64,000 nucleotides of DNA from DAIQRJ01 sp963708795 (GCA_963708795.1 CAVPUH010000009.1:372001-436000), one strand, 5' to 3'; shown: positions 25,200 to 34,248, counted from the first letter of the stretch. The notes: generated by a model not told the origin, from the sequence alone. Made by a program: numbers and translations.

Positions 25200-26015
25200 T
25201 CAGCCCGCCGGCTCGATCAGCTCAGGAGAGTTGTTCGCCACGTTGTTGACCAGCGTCGAGACCGGATATGCCTCGAGAACCCCGGGTGCGGCCGGTTGCA
25301 GGGGCCCGGTGCCCGTCAACGCGGCCCACTCGCCGGTCGGGGCCTGAGTGGGATCGAGCCAGGCGCCGATCGCCTCCGGCCGGACCAGGAGCGGCATCCG
25401 CTCGTGGATGCGACCGACGTCGTCGGCGGCGTCGGTGGTGAGAACGGTGACCGTCCACAGCCAGCGATCGGGATCGTCGTCGGCCTTGGCGTCGTCGCGC
25501 CAGATCTCGTAGAGCCCTGCCATCGCCAGGCTCCCCCCGTCGCGCGACCGCACGTAGAAGGGGATCTTCGGCGGCTTCTTCGGCTTGCGGGCCGATGACC
25601 CGGACGCTGGCTGCGCCGGTTCCCGAGCAGCGATCTCCGCCGCCTCGGCGCCGGTCGGCTGGTACCACTCGAAGTAGCCGTCGGCCGGCAGGATGCAGCG
25701 CCGCGACGCCCACGCCTTGCGGAACGACGGCTTCTCGGCCGCGGTCTCGAGGCGGGCATTGATGAGCCGATTGCCGATGGAGATGTCCTTGGCCCAGCTG
25801 GGAACCAGGCCCCACCGCACCTCGGTCAGGCGGCGCGTGACCGTGTCGGGCCGGTCGCGATCGGTCCGCTCGAGCACGGCATAGACGTCCTTGGTGGGCG
25901 CCACGTTGTAGTCCGGCGGCAGCGGACGCTCCCGGACGGCGGTGCTCAGGTGCTCGATGTCGAACTCGATGACGAGGTCGTCCGGGCTCTTGGTCGAGGC
26001 GTAGCGGCCGCACAT
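25200..26015 (-). CDS. SOS response-associated peptidase (HMCES/YedK, SRAP)
   Basis: 271-residue SRAP protein. After removal of Met1, Cys2 of MCGRYA forms the thiazolidine crosslink with abasic sites in single-stranded DNA. NVAPT, GYFEWY (catalytic Glu) and IHERMPLL (catalytic His) complete the active site. It protects abasic sites during replication. Start ATG 26015 is fixed by the need for Cys2 and has GAGGGAG upstream. The SRAP gene near aroA-rsgA matches the mycobacterial order. Confidence 0.95.
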   Translation of the reverse strand: MCGRYASTKSPDDLVIEFDIEHLSTAVRERPLPPDYNVAPTKDVYAVLERTDRDRPDTVTRRLTEVRWGLVPSWAKDISIGNRLINARLETAAEKPSFRKAWASRRCILPADGYFEWYQPTGAEAAEIAAREPAQPASGSSARKPKKPPKIPFYVRSRDGGSLAMAGLYEIWRDDAKADDDPDRWLWTVTVLTTDAADDVGRIHERMPLLVRPEAIGAWLDPTQAPTGEWAALTGTGPLQPAAPGVLEAYPVSTLVNNVANNSPELIEPAG

Positions 26016-26078
26016 CCTGGCTCCCTCGCAGGTGGTGGATCGAGCGTTCCCGGCGAGCGTAGCGACCGCCGGGGACGG

Positions 26079-26084
26079 TATCCT
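26079..26084 (+). promoter_or_regulatory. -10 box of the T-box transcript
   Basis: TATCCT, fitting TANNNT. It would start RNA at about 26091, just before the T-box stem I. No clear -35 element. Confidence 0.4.
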
Positions 26085-26102
26085 TCGGTCGCCGGCGTCG
26101 GA

Positions 26103-26242
26103 TGACAACGACGCGCACTCGGTCGGCCGACCCCCGTGATCAGGTTGTCAGAGGTCGCCGTGACGGACCGGGGCACACCGGTCCGGGCGACGAAGGTGTG
26201 GTGGCACCGCGAGTTTCCCCTCGCCCACACCCCAGGGAGCCC
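26103..26242 (+). promoter_or_regulatory. T-box riboswitch leader (translational type)
   Basis: tRNA-sensing leader before an aminoacyl-tRNA synthetase. Stem I is short: TGACAAC at 26103-26109 pairs with GTTGTCA at 26144-26150. A second helix pairs GTCGCC with GGCGAC around the perfect hairpin CGGACCGG-GGCACA-CCGGTCCG (26165-26186). The T-box core GGTGGCACCGCG is at 26200-26211; the bulge UGGC should pair with a tRNA ending GCCA, i.e. discriminator G73, as in tRNA-Asp and tRNA-Asn. The competing helix pairs GGTGTGG (26195-26201) and GCGAG (26209-26213) with CTCGCCCACACC (26220-26231). No T run follows and the helix ends three bases before AGGGAG, so it probably masks translation, as in actinobacterial ileS T-boxes. 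The specifier triplet is not certain (ATC or GAT in GTGATCAG). Confidence 0.75.
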
Positions 26243-27655
26243 ATGCCACTGGGAGGTGACCTCCATGCCCGCTTCGACCACTCCATCTGCATCCCACCCA
26301 TCTGCACCACCCAGACCCAGTCAGCACCACACCCGCCGGCCACCGGGTCCGGCCCTCGAGTCCTCGCGTCGCAACTGCCCGGACTCGTCCCGCACACCGG
26401 GGCCGACCGGACGCCGGTGACCATCGCCGGCTGGATCCACCGGCGCCGGCGGCTCGCCACCGTCGCCTTCGTGATCCTCCGCGACCGCACCGGGCTCGTG
26501 CAGGTCGTCGTGCACGACGAGGTGACCCGCGCACTCGTCGACGATCTGAGCGAGGAGACCGTGGTCACGATCACCGGCCGGCTGTCCGAGAACGCGGCCG
26601 CCCCTCACGGCGTCGAGGTCGTCGAACCGCAGATCACCGTGCTCGCGGCGCCGAGCGAGCCGGTGCCCGTCGAACTCTGGCGACCGTCCCTCGGCGTCGG
26701 GCTGCCGACCCTGCTCGACCACGCCGACGTCACCCTGCGGCACCCGCGCCGCCGGGCCGTCTTCGCGATCACGGCCGCCGCGCTGTCGGGTTACCGCACA
26801 GTGCTCGACGATGCCGGCTTCACCGAGATCAACACCCCGAAGATGGTCGAATCGGCCACGGAGAGCGGCGCGAACGTCTTCGCCCTCGACTACTTCGGGC
26901 GACCGGCGTTCCTCGCCCAGTCGCCCCAGTTCTACAAGCAGGCGATGGTCGGCGTCTTCGAGCGCGTCTTCGAGGTCGGCCCGGTCTTCCGCGCCGAGCC
27001 GCACGACACCGTCCGCCACCTGGCCGAGTACGTCTCGCTCGACGCCGAGCTGGGGTTCATCACCGACCACCAGGACGTCATGACGGTGGCGACGGCGGTC
27101 GTCCACGGAATGCTCGCGGCCGTGCGCGACCGTGCGCACGCGGCCTGCGAGCTGGCCGAGGTCGAACTCCCCGCGGCTCCGGTGGAGTTCCCCCAGCTCC
27201 ACTTCGCCGACGCCCTGGCGCTGGTGGGCGCCGACGCCGACGAACCCGACCTCGCGCCCGAGCACGAACGGGCGCTCGGCGAGTGGGCCCTGGCCGAACA
27301 CGGGAGCGACTTCGTGTTCGTCACCGGCTACCCGATGCGCAAGCGGCCGTTCTACACCCACCCGCAACCCGACGACCCGCGCTGGTCGAACAGCTTCGAC
27401 CTGTTGTTCCGCGGTCTCGAGCTCGTCACCGGCGGTCAGCGCCTGCATCGGCACGAGGACTACGTCGCCGCCATCACCGCGAGGGGGGAGAACCCGGCCG
27501 CGTACGCGAGCTATCTGGCCCCGTTCGCGCACGGGATGCCGCCGCACGGCGGGTTCGCGTTCGGGCTGGAACGCTTCGTCGCCCGCCTGACCGGTGCCGC
27601 CAACATCCGGGAGACGACGCTGTTCCCCCGCGACCTGCACCGCCTGACGCCGTAG
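26243..27655 (+). CDS. aspartate--tRNA(Asp/Asn) ligase, archaeal-type class II synthetase
   Basis: Class IIb aminoacyl-tRNA synthetase. An OB-fold anticodon domain (VTIAGWIHRRR, VILRDRTGLVQVVV) precedes the catalytic core with INTPKMVESATESG, QSPQFYKQAM, motif 2 FRAEPHDTVRHLAEYVSLDAE (split here as residues around FRAEP…RHLAEY) and motif 3 GGFAFGLERFVARL. Spacing and LAQSPQFYKQ favour the archaeal AspRS/AsnRS type over the long bacterial AspS. ATG 26243 follows AGGGAG and keeps one open frame to the end (470 residues); ATG 26265 has a better GGGAGG site but lies in another frame. It is probably a second synthetase beside a normal bacterial AspS elsewhere, controlled by the T-box leader in front of it. 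Confidence 0.82.
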   Translation: MPLGGDLHARFDHSICIPPICTTQTQSAPHPPATGSGPRVLASQLPGLVPHTGADRTPVTIAGWIHRRRRLATVAFVILRDRTGLVQVVVHDEVTRALVDDLSEETVVTITGRLSENAAAPHGVEVVEPQITVLAAPSEPVPVELWRPSLGVGLPTLLDHADVTLRHPRRRAVFAITAAALSGYRTVLDDAGFTEINTPKMVESATESGANVFALDYFGRPAFLAQSPQFYKQAMVGVFERVFEVGPVFRAEPHDTVRHLAEYVSLDAELGFITDHQDVMTVATAVVHGMLAAVRDRAHAACELAEVELPAAPVEFPQLHFADALALVGADADEPDLAPEHERALGEWALAEHGSDFVFVTGYPMRKRPFYTHPQPDDPRWSNSFDLLFRGLELVTGGQRLHRHEDYVAAITARGENPAAYASYLAPFAHGMPPHGGFAFGLERFVARLTGAANIRETTLFPRDLHRLTP

Positions 27656-27780
27656 GCGCCGTCGGTCACCCGACGTGGTAAGCGGCCGCGTGGACACAGG
27701 CTCGCCCGAGCGTCCGCACGGTAGGTTGACCGACGGCGAAGGCGCTCGCGCGTCGACCTCCAGTCCGGCCGAGAGGACCC

Positions 27781-30102
27781 ATGGGCCGCCCCCGCAAGAC
27801 CCGCCCGGCCGACGTACCCGTCGGTCCCGTCGCCGACCCCGGCGTGGCCGGCGGGGTGTTCGGGCGCCGCGCTCTCCTGGCCGGCACTGCCGCGAGCAGC
27901 CTGCTGGCGGCCGACGTCGTCCTCGGCGGCCCCGCTCGGGCAGCCATCACCGACACTCCGGCCGCGGGCGGGGACGGCAGCCTCCATCTGTGCGTCGTCA
28001 CCGACACCCACGTCGACGTGGACGTCCCGGATCGGCTCGTCGGCCTGCGGTCGGTGTTCGCGTCGATCGACCGGGCCGAGCCCGACGTCGTCCTGCACTG
28101 CGGAGACATCAGCGACTACGGCGCGAGCGACGAGTACGCGGCCTATCTCTCCGCCATCCCCCGGTCGCTGCGGCCCCGGGTCCGGCACGTGCCCGGCAAC
28201 CACGAGGTGCGGTGGGACGAGCAGGCGCTGCACACCTACAACCGGCTGTTCGGTTCGGCGCCGTACAGCTTCGACGTCGACGGCATCCATCTGATCGGCC
28301 TGAACCCCACGCAGTTGCTCCAGGAACCCGGCTACTTCGGCGAGGAGCACCTCGAGTGGCTACGTGCCGACCTGGCGGCGACCGGCCGGCACACGCCCGT
28401 CGTCATGTTCGTGCACTATCCGATGGGCGGCGACAGCTACTACGTCAACGACCAGGACGACTTCCTCGACACGATCAGCGGCTACGACATCCGCGCCCTC
28501 ATCGCCGGCCACACGCACCGGCAGGCGGTGGCCGGCCTCAACGGGTTCGTCCAGCTCACCGGCGCGGCCGGCTACCAGGGACCGTCCTACTACGACATCC
28601 ACCGCGTCGTCGGCGACCACAGCGGGCCGGACCGGCTCGAGGTCGAGTCGGTCACCCTGGCCGGGGGTGGCGAGAGCCGGACCGCCGTCGTCGCCATCCC
28701 GCTGGCCGGGCCGCGGGTGGGCGGCCGGCTCACTCCCACCTGGACCCGGGTCCGCGAGGGCGCCGCGTCGTTGGACATCGCCGTACGCGCACCCGCGCGG
28801 GCTCAGGTGCGATCGGTGACGGCACTGGTCTACCCGCAGGCCATCTTCGGGCATCAGGACACCGGCGGACCGGTGCCGCTCACCGGGTCCGACGGACATT
28901 TCGCCGGAACGCTCGACCTGACCGGCCTACCGGCGGGCGAACACCGCGTCACCGTCCGCACGTCGACGGTCGCGACCGGCCGCAGCGACGGGTTCACCCA
29001 CGAGCAGACGAAGACCTTCAGCGTCCCGGCCCGAGGCACCGCCCCGCGGGTGGCCTGGAGCCACGGACTCCCCGGCAGCATCCAGGCGGCGTTGGCCATC
29101 AGCCCGCACAAGCGCGGCGGCACATCGCTGGTGGTGGCCGCCACGACGAGCGGCCGCGTCGAGGCCCTGATGGTCACCGACGCCGGCTTCCTGCCCGAGT
29201 GGCAGGTCACCGTCGGCCCCGTCTACCGGTCGCCGGCGTTCAGCTCCGACGGGCGCACCCTCGTCCTCGGCGACGCCGACGGCACCCTCCACGCGCTGGA
29301 CGCGGACACCGGCGCGAGCCGTTGGCGGGCCAACCTCGGGTCGCCCGTCCTCGGGTCGCCGACCGTCATCCGGGTCGGCGGACGGGAACTCGTGGTCGTC
29401 CCCGCCGGACGGCACCTGCACGCCCGCGACCTGTCGTCCGGTAACGCCGTCTGGTCGAGCACGATCGGCGGGTTCTCCGCCGGCCGGGTGGGCTTCGACG
29501 GCAGCCGGTTGTTCACCGGGTCCGGTGACGGGTCGGCCCACGCGCTCTCGGCCGCCGGCGGCGAACGGTTGTGGTCGACCCCGGTCGCCGATCGGGACAG
29601 CCGCTACCTCGACCTCATCTACGGCCCCTGGGACGACACGGTCGCCGTCCTGCCGGGCGGGCTCGCCCTGGTCAGCACGGTGTCGTCGGCCCGGGCGCTG
29701 CGCACCGCCGACGGCAGTGCGGCCTGGACTCTGCCGGGCAGCTACCTCTACACGCCCTCGACGCTCATCCCGAGCAGCACCGGTACCCGGGACCTGCTGA
29801 TGATCGAGGAGTTCGGCAAGGCAAGCCGCGTCGACGCCGCGACCGGGGCCGTGCGCTGGACCCAGACGGACGCGACCGCCGGAGTGCCGCGGGCCCTCAA
29901 CGGCGGGCCCGTTCTCCGCTCCGGTCGCGCGTGGCTGCTCGGCACGACCGGTCTGCTCGCGTCGTTCCGCCTCGCCGACGGAGCCGTCGAGGTCACCCAC
30001 CAGATCAGCGCCGCGCACAGCTTCAGCACCCCGGTGCTGCACGGGTCGACCCTCGTGACCGGTGACCAGGCGGGCCGTCTCCGCGGTGTCGCTCTCCCGT
30101 GA
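27781..30102 (+). CDS. secreted metallophosphoesterase fused to a PQQ-type beta-propeller
   Basis: 773 residues. The N-terminus carries a twin-arginine-like signal (FGRRALLAGTAASSLLAADV, cleavage near ARAA). The calcineurin-like phosphoesterase domain (about 60-270) keeps all metal motifs: VTDTHVD, HCGDISD, GNHEVRW, HYPMGG and GHTHRQ. A beta-sandwich linker follows, then a C-terminal PQQ-like beta-propeller (about 420-773) with repeats such as GTLHALDADTGASRWRANLG and SAAGGERLWSTPV. ATG 27781 follows GAGAGGA. Likely an extracellular or periplasmic phosphodiesterase; substrate unknown. Stands alone between the synthetase and the DoxX gene. Confidence 0.85.
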   Translation: MGRPRKTRPADVPVGPVADPGVAGGVFGRRALLAGTAASSLLAADVVLGGPARAAITDTPAAGGDGSLHLCVVTDTHVDVDVPDRLVGLRSVFASIDRAEPDVVLHCGDISDYGASDEYAAYLSAIPRSLRPRVRHVPGNHEVRWDEQALHTYNRLFGSAPYSFDVDGIHLIGLNPTQLLQEPGYFGEEHLEWLRADLAATGRHTPVVMFVHYPMGGDSYYVNDQDDFLDTISGYDIRALIAGHTHRQAVAGLNGFVQLTGAAGYQGPSYYDIHRVVGDHSGPDRLEVESVTLAGGGESRTAVVAIPLAGPRVGGRLTPTWTRVREGAASLDIAVRAPARAQVRSVTALVYPQAIFGHQDTGGPVPLTGSDGHFAGTLDLTGLPAGEHRVTVRTSTVATGRSDGFTHEQTKTFSVPARGTAPRVAWSHGLPGSIQAALAISPHKRGGTSLVVAATTSGRVEALMVTDAGFLPEWQVTVGPVYRSPAFSSDGRTLVLGDADGTLHALDADTGASRWRANLGSPVLGSPTVIRVGGRELVVVPAGRHLHARDLSSGNAVWSSTIGGFSAGRVGFDGSRLFTGSGDGSAHALSAAGGERLWSTPVADRDSRYLDLIYGPWDDTVAVLPGGLALVSTVSSARALRTADGSAAWTLPGSYLYTPSTLIPSSTGTRDLLMIEEFGKASRVDAATGAVRWTQTDATAGVPRALNGGPVLRSGRAWLLGTTGLLASFRLADGAVEVTHQISAAHSFSTPVLHGSTLVTGDQAGRLRGVALP

Positions 30103-30163
30103 TCGCAGCCCGGCAACCCGGCCCGGCTGTTGGAAAGTCGGTCCGGCAGGGTAGGAATGCACC

Positions 30164-30754
30164 ATGAGCCTGGTGAAATTCGTCGCGCGTTCCATGCTGG
30201 CCGGCATCTTCGTGGTGCAGGGTGCACGAGCGCTGAAGAACCCCGACCCGTTGGTGGAGCGCGCTACCGGTGTGACCGACCAGTTGAGCCCGCTGATCCA
30301 CAAGGTCGCACCGGAGAAGGTCAGCGTCCGCATCCCCGAGGACACCCGCTCACTGATCCGGCTCAACGGGGCGCTGCAGGTCGTCGGCGGGCTGGCTCTG
30401 GCCAGCGGCATCGGCCGTCGCTTCGGTGCCGGTGTGCTCGCGACGACGCTCATTCCCACCACGTGGGCCGGGCACCCGTTCTGGGAGATCAAGGACGATC
30501 CCGACCTCCGCGGCCAGCAGTTCGTCCACTTCCTCAAGAACGTCGGGCTGTTCGGTGGCCTCGTCATCGCGGCGGGCGATACCCAGGGTCAGCCCGGGAT
30601 CGCCTGGCGCACCAAACACGGCATCCGGGCCGCGAAGAAGTCCTCGAAGAACAGCATCGGATCGGCGAAGAAGAGCTCCGAGCGGATGGTGCGGACGGCC
30701 AAGCGTGAGGCAAAGCTCGCGAAGCGGGCGGCCCGCGCCGAACTGCCGTTCTGA
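30164..30754 (+). CDS. DoxX-family membrane protein
   Basis: 196 residues. DoxX core begins LVKFVARSMLAGIFVVQGARALKNP, followed by a second half RLNGALQVVGGLALASGIGRRFGA and VGLFGGLVIAAGD; four membrane spans. A basic tail (RAAKKSSKNSIGSAKKSSER) follows. DoxX proteins are linked to thiol-oxidative stress in mycobacteria (with SodA and SseA). ATG 30164. It ends 14 bp before aroA and could be cotranscribed with it. Confidence 0.85.
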   Translation: MSLVKFVARSMLAGIFVVQGARALKNPDPLVERATGVTDQLSPLIHKVAPEKVSVRIPEDTRSLIRLNGALQVVGGLALASGIGRRFGAGVLATTLIPTTWAGHPFWEIKDDPDLRGQQFVHFLKNVGLFGGLVIAAGDTQGQPGIAWRTKHGIRAAKKSSKNSIGSAKKSSERMVRTAKREAKLAKRAARAELPF

Positions 30755-30768
30755 GGGCGCGGCGATCA

Positions 30769-32076
30769 GTGACGGACGTGGCGCCGACGGTTTCTGAGAT
30801 CCCGGTCGGTGACTGGCCGGCCCCGCGAGCACCCGGGTCGATCGGTGGCACCGTCACCATTCCCGGCTCGAAGTCGCTGACCAACCGCGAACTGATCCTC
30901 TCGGCGATCGCGGACGGGCCGAGCGTCCTGTCCGAGCCCCTCCGGGCCCGCGACACCGACCTCATGGCCGGCGGCCTGCGAGCGCTCGGCGTCGGGATCA
31001 CCCCCACCGCGGACGGGCGCCGCTGGCTGGTCGAGCCCGGTGAGCTGACCGGTCCGGCGGTCGTCGACGCCGGACTGGCCGGAACGGTGATGCGGTTCCT
31101 GCCGCCCGTCGCCGCTCTGGCGACCGGTCCGGTGGACTTCGACGGCGACCCCCATGCCCGCACCCGGCCGATGGCGCAGATCCTCGGGGCGATGCGGGCG
31201 CTCGGCGTCAGCATCGCCGACGACGGCCGCGGCACCATGCCCTTCCGGGTCGACGGGCTCGGGCACGTCCCAGGCGGCGTGGTGACGATGGACGCCTCCG
31301 CGTCCTCCCAGTTCGTCTCCGCGCTGCTGCTCGCCGGCGCCCGATACGACCACGGTGTCGACGTCAGGCACGACGGCAAACCGGTGCCGTCGCAGCCGCA
31401 CATCGACATGACCGTGGCGCTCCTGAGGGCGCGGGGCGTCGACGTCGACGTCGACGAGCCCGATCGCTGGCAGGTGCGGCCGGGGCCGATCGCCGCCCGC
31501 GACATCGAGATCGAGCCGGATCTGTCGAACGCGGCGCCGTTCCTGGCGGCGGCGGTCGTCGCCGGCGGCGAGGTCTCGCTCACCGGCTGGCCGGCCCACA
31601 CCACCCAGCCCGGGGGGCAACTGCCCTGGATCCTCGGTGCGTTCGGCGCCGAGGTCACGCCGGCCGACGGCCGCCTCACGGTCGTCGCCGACGGTGAGCC
31701 GCGCGGCGTCGACCTCGACCTGCACGAGGTCGGCGAACTCACGCCCGTCGTCGCCGCCATCGCCGCCTGCGCCTCGGGTCGCTCCTACCTGCGTGGGGTC
31801 GCGCATCTGCGTGGCCACGAGACGGACCGGCTGGCGGCTCTCACCACCGAACTCACCCGGGTCGGCGCGGACGTCCTGGAGACGGTCGACGGCCTGATCA
31901 TCGATCCTGCGCCACTGCACTCCGCACACATGCTCACCTACGCCGACCACCGCATGGTGCACGCCGCAGCGCTCGTCGGGCTGCGGGCGGACGTGACCAT
32001 CGCGGACATCGGGACGGTGGCCAAGACGATGCCGACGTTCTGTGCGCTGTGGACCGCACTCGTGGCGGGCCCGTGA
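30769..32076 (+). CDS. aroA: 3-phosphoshikimate 1-carboxyvinyltransferase (EPSP synthase)
   Basis: Transfers enolpyruvyl from PEP to shikimate-3-phosphate in aromatic amino acid synthesis. 435 residues. Conserved stretches: TIPGSKSLTNRELILSAIAD (substrate loop), DAGLAGTVMRFLPPV, DASASSQFVSALLLAG, EPDLSNAAPFLAAA, HLRGHETDRLAALTTEL and YADHRMVHAAALVGL. GTG start at 30769. Stop overlaps the rsgA start (GTGA), giving the same aroA-rsgA pair as in mycobacteria. Confidence 0.96.
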   Translation: MTDVAPTVSEIPVGDWPAPRAPGSIGGTVTIPGSKSLTNRELILSAIADGPSVLSEPLRARDTDLMAGGLRALGVGITPTADGRRWLVEPGELTGPAVVDAGLAGTVMRFLPPVAALATGPVDFDGDPHARTRPMAQILGAMRALGVSIADDGRGTMPFRVDGLGHVPGGVVTMDASASSQFVSALLLAGARYDHGVDVRHDGKPVPSQPHIDMTVALLRARGVDVDVDEPDRWQVRPGPIAARDIEIEPDLSNAAPFLAAAVVAGGEVSLTGWPAHTTQPGGQLPWILGAFGAEVTPADGRLTVVADGEPRGVDLDLHEVGELTPVVAAIAACASGRSYLRGVAHLRGHETDRLAALTTELTRVGADVLETVDGLIIDPAPLHSAHMLTYADHRMVHAAALVGLRADVTIADIGTVAKTMPTFCALWTALVAGP

Positions 32077-33107
32077 GCTGGAGCCGGGACGAAGAGGCCG
32101 AGTACGAGCGGCCACAACGCCGCACGCGCCCCCGCACCAAGAACCGGCCCAGCCACGACGACGCCGAGATCGGCGTCGTCATCACGATCGACCGCGGTCG
32201 CGTCACCTGCCTGGTGGACGCGGGAACCGACGACGAACGGCTCGTGACGGCGACCAAGGCACGTCAGCTGGGTCGCCGCGCGGTCGTCGTCGGCGACCGC
32301 GCGCGTCTCGTCGGCGACCTCAGCGGCGACGACGGCAGCCTGGCGCGCATCGTCGGCGTCGAGGACCGCACCACGGTCCTCCGCCGGACCGCCGACGACG
32401 ACGATCCGATCGAGCGGGTGATCGTCGCGAATGCCGACCAGCTCGCGATGGTCGTGGCACTCGCCGATCCACCGCCGCGCACGCGCCTGATCGACCGGTG
32501 CCTGGTGGCCGCCTACGACGCCGGCATGGACCCGCTGCTCGTCCTCACGAAGTCCGACCTGGCCGACGCCGCCGACCTCCTGGCTCTCTACGAGCCGCTC
32601 GGCGTGACCACCGTCGTCACCACCCGGGAAGACGACCCGGAGCCCGTGCACGACCTCCTCGTCGACCGGGTCACGGTGTTCGTCGGGCACAGCGGCGTCG
32701 GCAAGTCGACGCTGGTGAACGCGCTGGTGCCGGACGCCCATCGCAGCGTGGGCGCGGTCAACGCCGTCACCGGCCGCGGGCGGCAGACGTCCACGTCGGC
32801 GATCGCGCTGGCGCTGCCGGACGGCGGCTGGATCGTCGACACGCCCGGGATCCGCTCGTTCGGGCTGGCGCACGTGAAGCCCGAACGCATCCTCGAGGCC
32901 TTCGGCGACCTCGCCGAGATCACCGTCGACTGCCCGCGGGGGTGCCCGCACACCACCGGCGCCGAGGAGTGCGCTCTCGATGTGGCGGTCGCCGACGGTC
33001 GAGTCGACGCGGCGCGGGTCGGATCCGTCCGGCGACTCCTGGACGCACGGCTGGGGACGGAGGAGGGACCCGATGGCGAGCGAGGTGCCCGAGTTGCTGC
33101 TTCCTGA
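32073..33107 (+). CDS. rsgA: ribosome small subunit-dependent GTPase RsgA
   Basis: Circularly permuted GTPase that matures the 30S subunit. 344 residues from GTG 32073, which overlaps the aroA stop; an upstream ATG would lie inside aroA. OB-fold N-terminus, then permuted G motifs: TKSDLAD (G4), GHSGVGKSTLVNAL (G1, Walker A), GRGRQTSTS (G2/switch) and DTPGIRSFGL (G3). A C-terminal zinc site reads DCPRGCPHTTGAEECAL (CxxxCxH-type). Confidence 0.95.
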   Translation: MSWSRDEEAEYERPQRRTRPRTKNRPSHDDAEIGVVITIDRGRVTCLVDAGTDDERLVTATKARQLGRRAVVVGDRARLVGDLSGDDGSLARIVGVEDRTTVLRRTADDDDPIERVIVANADQLAMVVALADPPPRTRLIDRCLVAAYDAGMDPLLVLTKSDLADAADLLALYEPLGVTTVVTTREDDPEPVHDLLVDRVTVFVGHSGVGKSTLVNALVPDAHRSVGAVNAVTGRGRQTSTSAIALALPDGGWIVDTPGIRSFGLAHVKPERILEAFGDLAEITVDCPRGCPHTTGAEECALDVAVADGRVDAARVGSVRRLLDARLGTEEGPDGERGARVAAS

Positions 33108-33666
33108 CGCCCCCGCCTGGCGGGCGTGGCTGGTCGAGCACCATGCCGACTCCCCCGGCGTCCGGCTCGTCCTGCACAACAAGGGCGGCGATGTCACCAC
33201 GCTGACGTACGCGCAGGCGCTCGACGAGGCGCTGTGCTTCGGTTGGATCGACGGCCAGGTCAACCGCCGCGACGACGGCAGCCATTACCAGCGCTTCACC
33301 CCGCGCCGGAGCCGGAGTCCGTGGTCGGCTCGCAACGTCACCCACGTGGCGAGGCTGATCGAGGCCGGGCTGATGCAACCCGCCGGGCAGGCCGCCGTCG
33401 ACGCCGCCAAAGCCGACGGTCGCTGGGACGCTGCCTATGCGGGTCCGGCGACAGCGGAGACGCCGGCAGACCTGCTGGCCGCGATCGCAGCCGAGCCGGA
33501 GGCGCAGCGGATGTTCGACGTCCTCACGTCCGCCAACCGGTACGCGCTGACCTGGCGGCTCGGCCAGGTCAAGCGGGCCGATACCCGCGCACGCAAGATC
33601 GACGAGTTCGTCGCGATGCTCGCGCGGCACGAGACTCTTCATCCGCAGAAGCAGCGCCCGACCTGA
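33073..33666 (+). CDS. YdeI/OmpD-associated family protein
   Basis: 197 residues. Core WLVEHHADSPGVRLVLHNKG, YAQALDEALCFGWIDGQVNR and RFTPRRSRSPWSARNV is typical of the YdeI family, with OmdA-like C-terminus FDVLTSANRYALTWRL. Homologues have been called bacteriocin-protection or OmpD-associated proteins, but no biochemical role is settled. ATG 33073 lies inside the rsgA 3' end (35-nt overlap) behind GGAGG, so it is translationally linked to rsgA. Confidence 0.85.
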   Translation: MASEVPELLLPDAPAWRAWLVEHHADSPGVRLVLHNKGGDVTTLTYAQALDEALCFGWIDGQVNRRDDGSHYQRFTPRRSRSPWSARNVTHVARLIEAGLMQPAGQAAVDAAKADGRWDAAYAGPATAETPADLLAAIAAEPEAQRMFDVLTSANRYALTWRLGQVKRADTRARKIDEFVAMLARHETLHPQKQRPT

Positions 33667-33688
33667 CGAGGCCGGGCGGGACGACCTG

Positions 33689-34177
33689 TCACTCGACCTG
33701 GGTGCCGTTCCATGCCGCCCGCGAGCCGGCCTCGCCGGTGCGGGCCACCTGGACCGCGACCACGAGCGACATCGCCACCAGCGCGACGGCGACCCCCACC
33801 TGGACGGCCTTGCCGCCCACCGGTTTGCGCGCCAGTGCGCCGGACGCCAACTGGGACGTCCCGCCGAGGGTGAAGACCGCGACCAGACAGATCGCCGCGA
33901 ACACGTAGACCAGGATCACGAGCAGATTGGCTCGGTCGGCGTGGATCTTCACGAGCGGGGAGTTCGCGAACGTCGGCTCGAGTCGCAGTCCGCTCTGCTT
34001 GGCCACGAACGTGACGACGACACTCACCAGCGCCGCCGCGAGGAGTGGCCACCGCAGGAGCCAGCGCAGCTTCGGGACGACGGCGAAGACGATCGCGAGC
34101 AGAACGGTGAGCGGCACGAGCACGACGACCGCATGCACGACCAGCGGGTGCAGGGGCAGACCGTTCAACGTGCCCAT
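33689..34177 (-). CDS. DUF2231 membrane protein
   Basis: 162 residues, four membrane spans. Opens NGLPLHPLVVHAVVVLVPL, the hallmark HPLxVH histidines of DUF2231, which resemble a haem- or metal-binding membrane fold. ATG 34177 is preceded by GGAGGTCGCCCC. Function unknown. Convergent with the YdeI-like gene and divergent from hisN. Confidence 0.88.
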   Translation of the reverse strand: MGTLNGLPLHPLVVHAVVVLVPLTVLLAIVFAVVPKLRWLLRWPLLAAALVSVVVTFVAKQSGLRLEPTFANSPLVKIHADRANLLVILVYVFAAICLVAVFTLGGTSQLASGALARKPVGGKAVQVGVAVALVAMSLVVAVQVARTGEAGSRAAWNGTQVE

Positions 34178-34248
34178 GGGGCGACCTCCGGATTCTGGAC
34201 CGCGTTCGACACTGCAGACACGAACGCGGGAGCGAATCGGTTCACCAC

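Noticed and set aside
26265..26360. Synthetase start at ATG 26265 (strong GGGAGG site)
   Set aside because: That frame does not continue into the synthetase and has less typical codon use; ATG 26243 gives one uninterrupted frame. Kept as an alternative if a base is missing.
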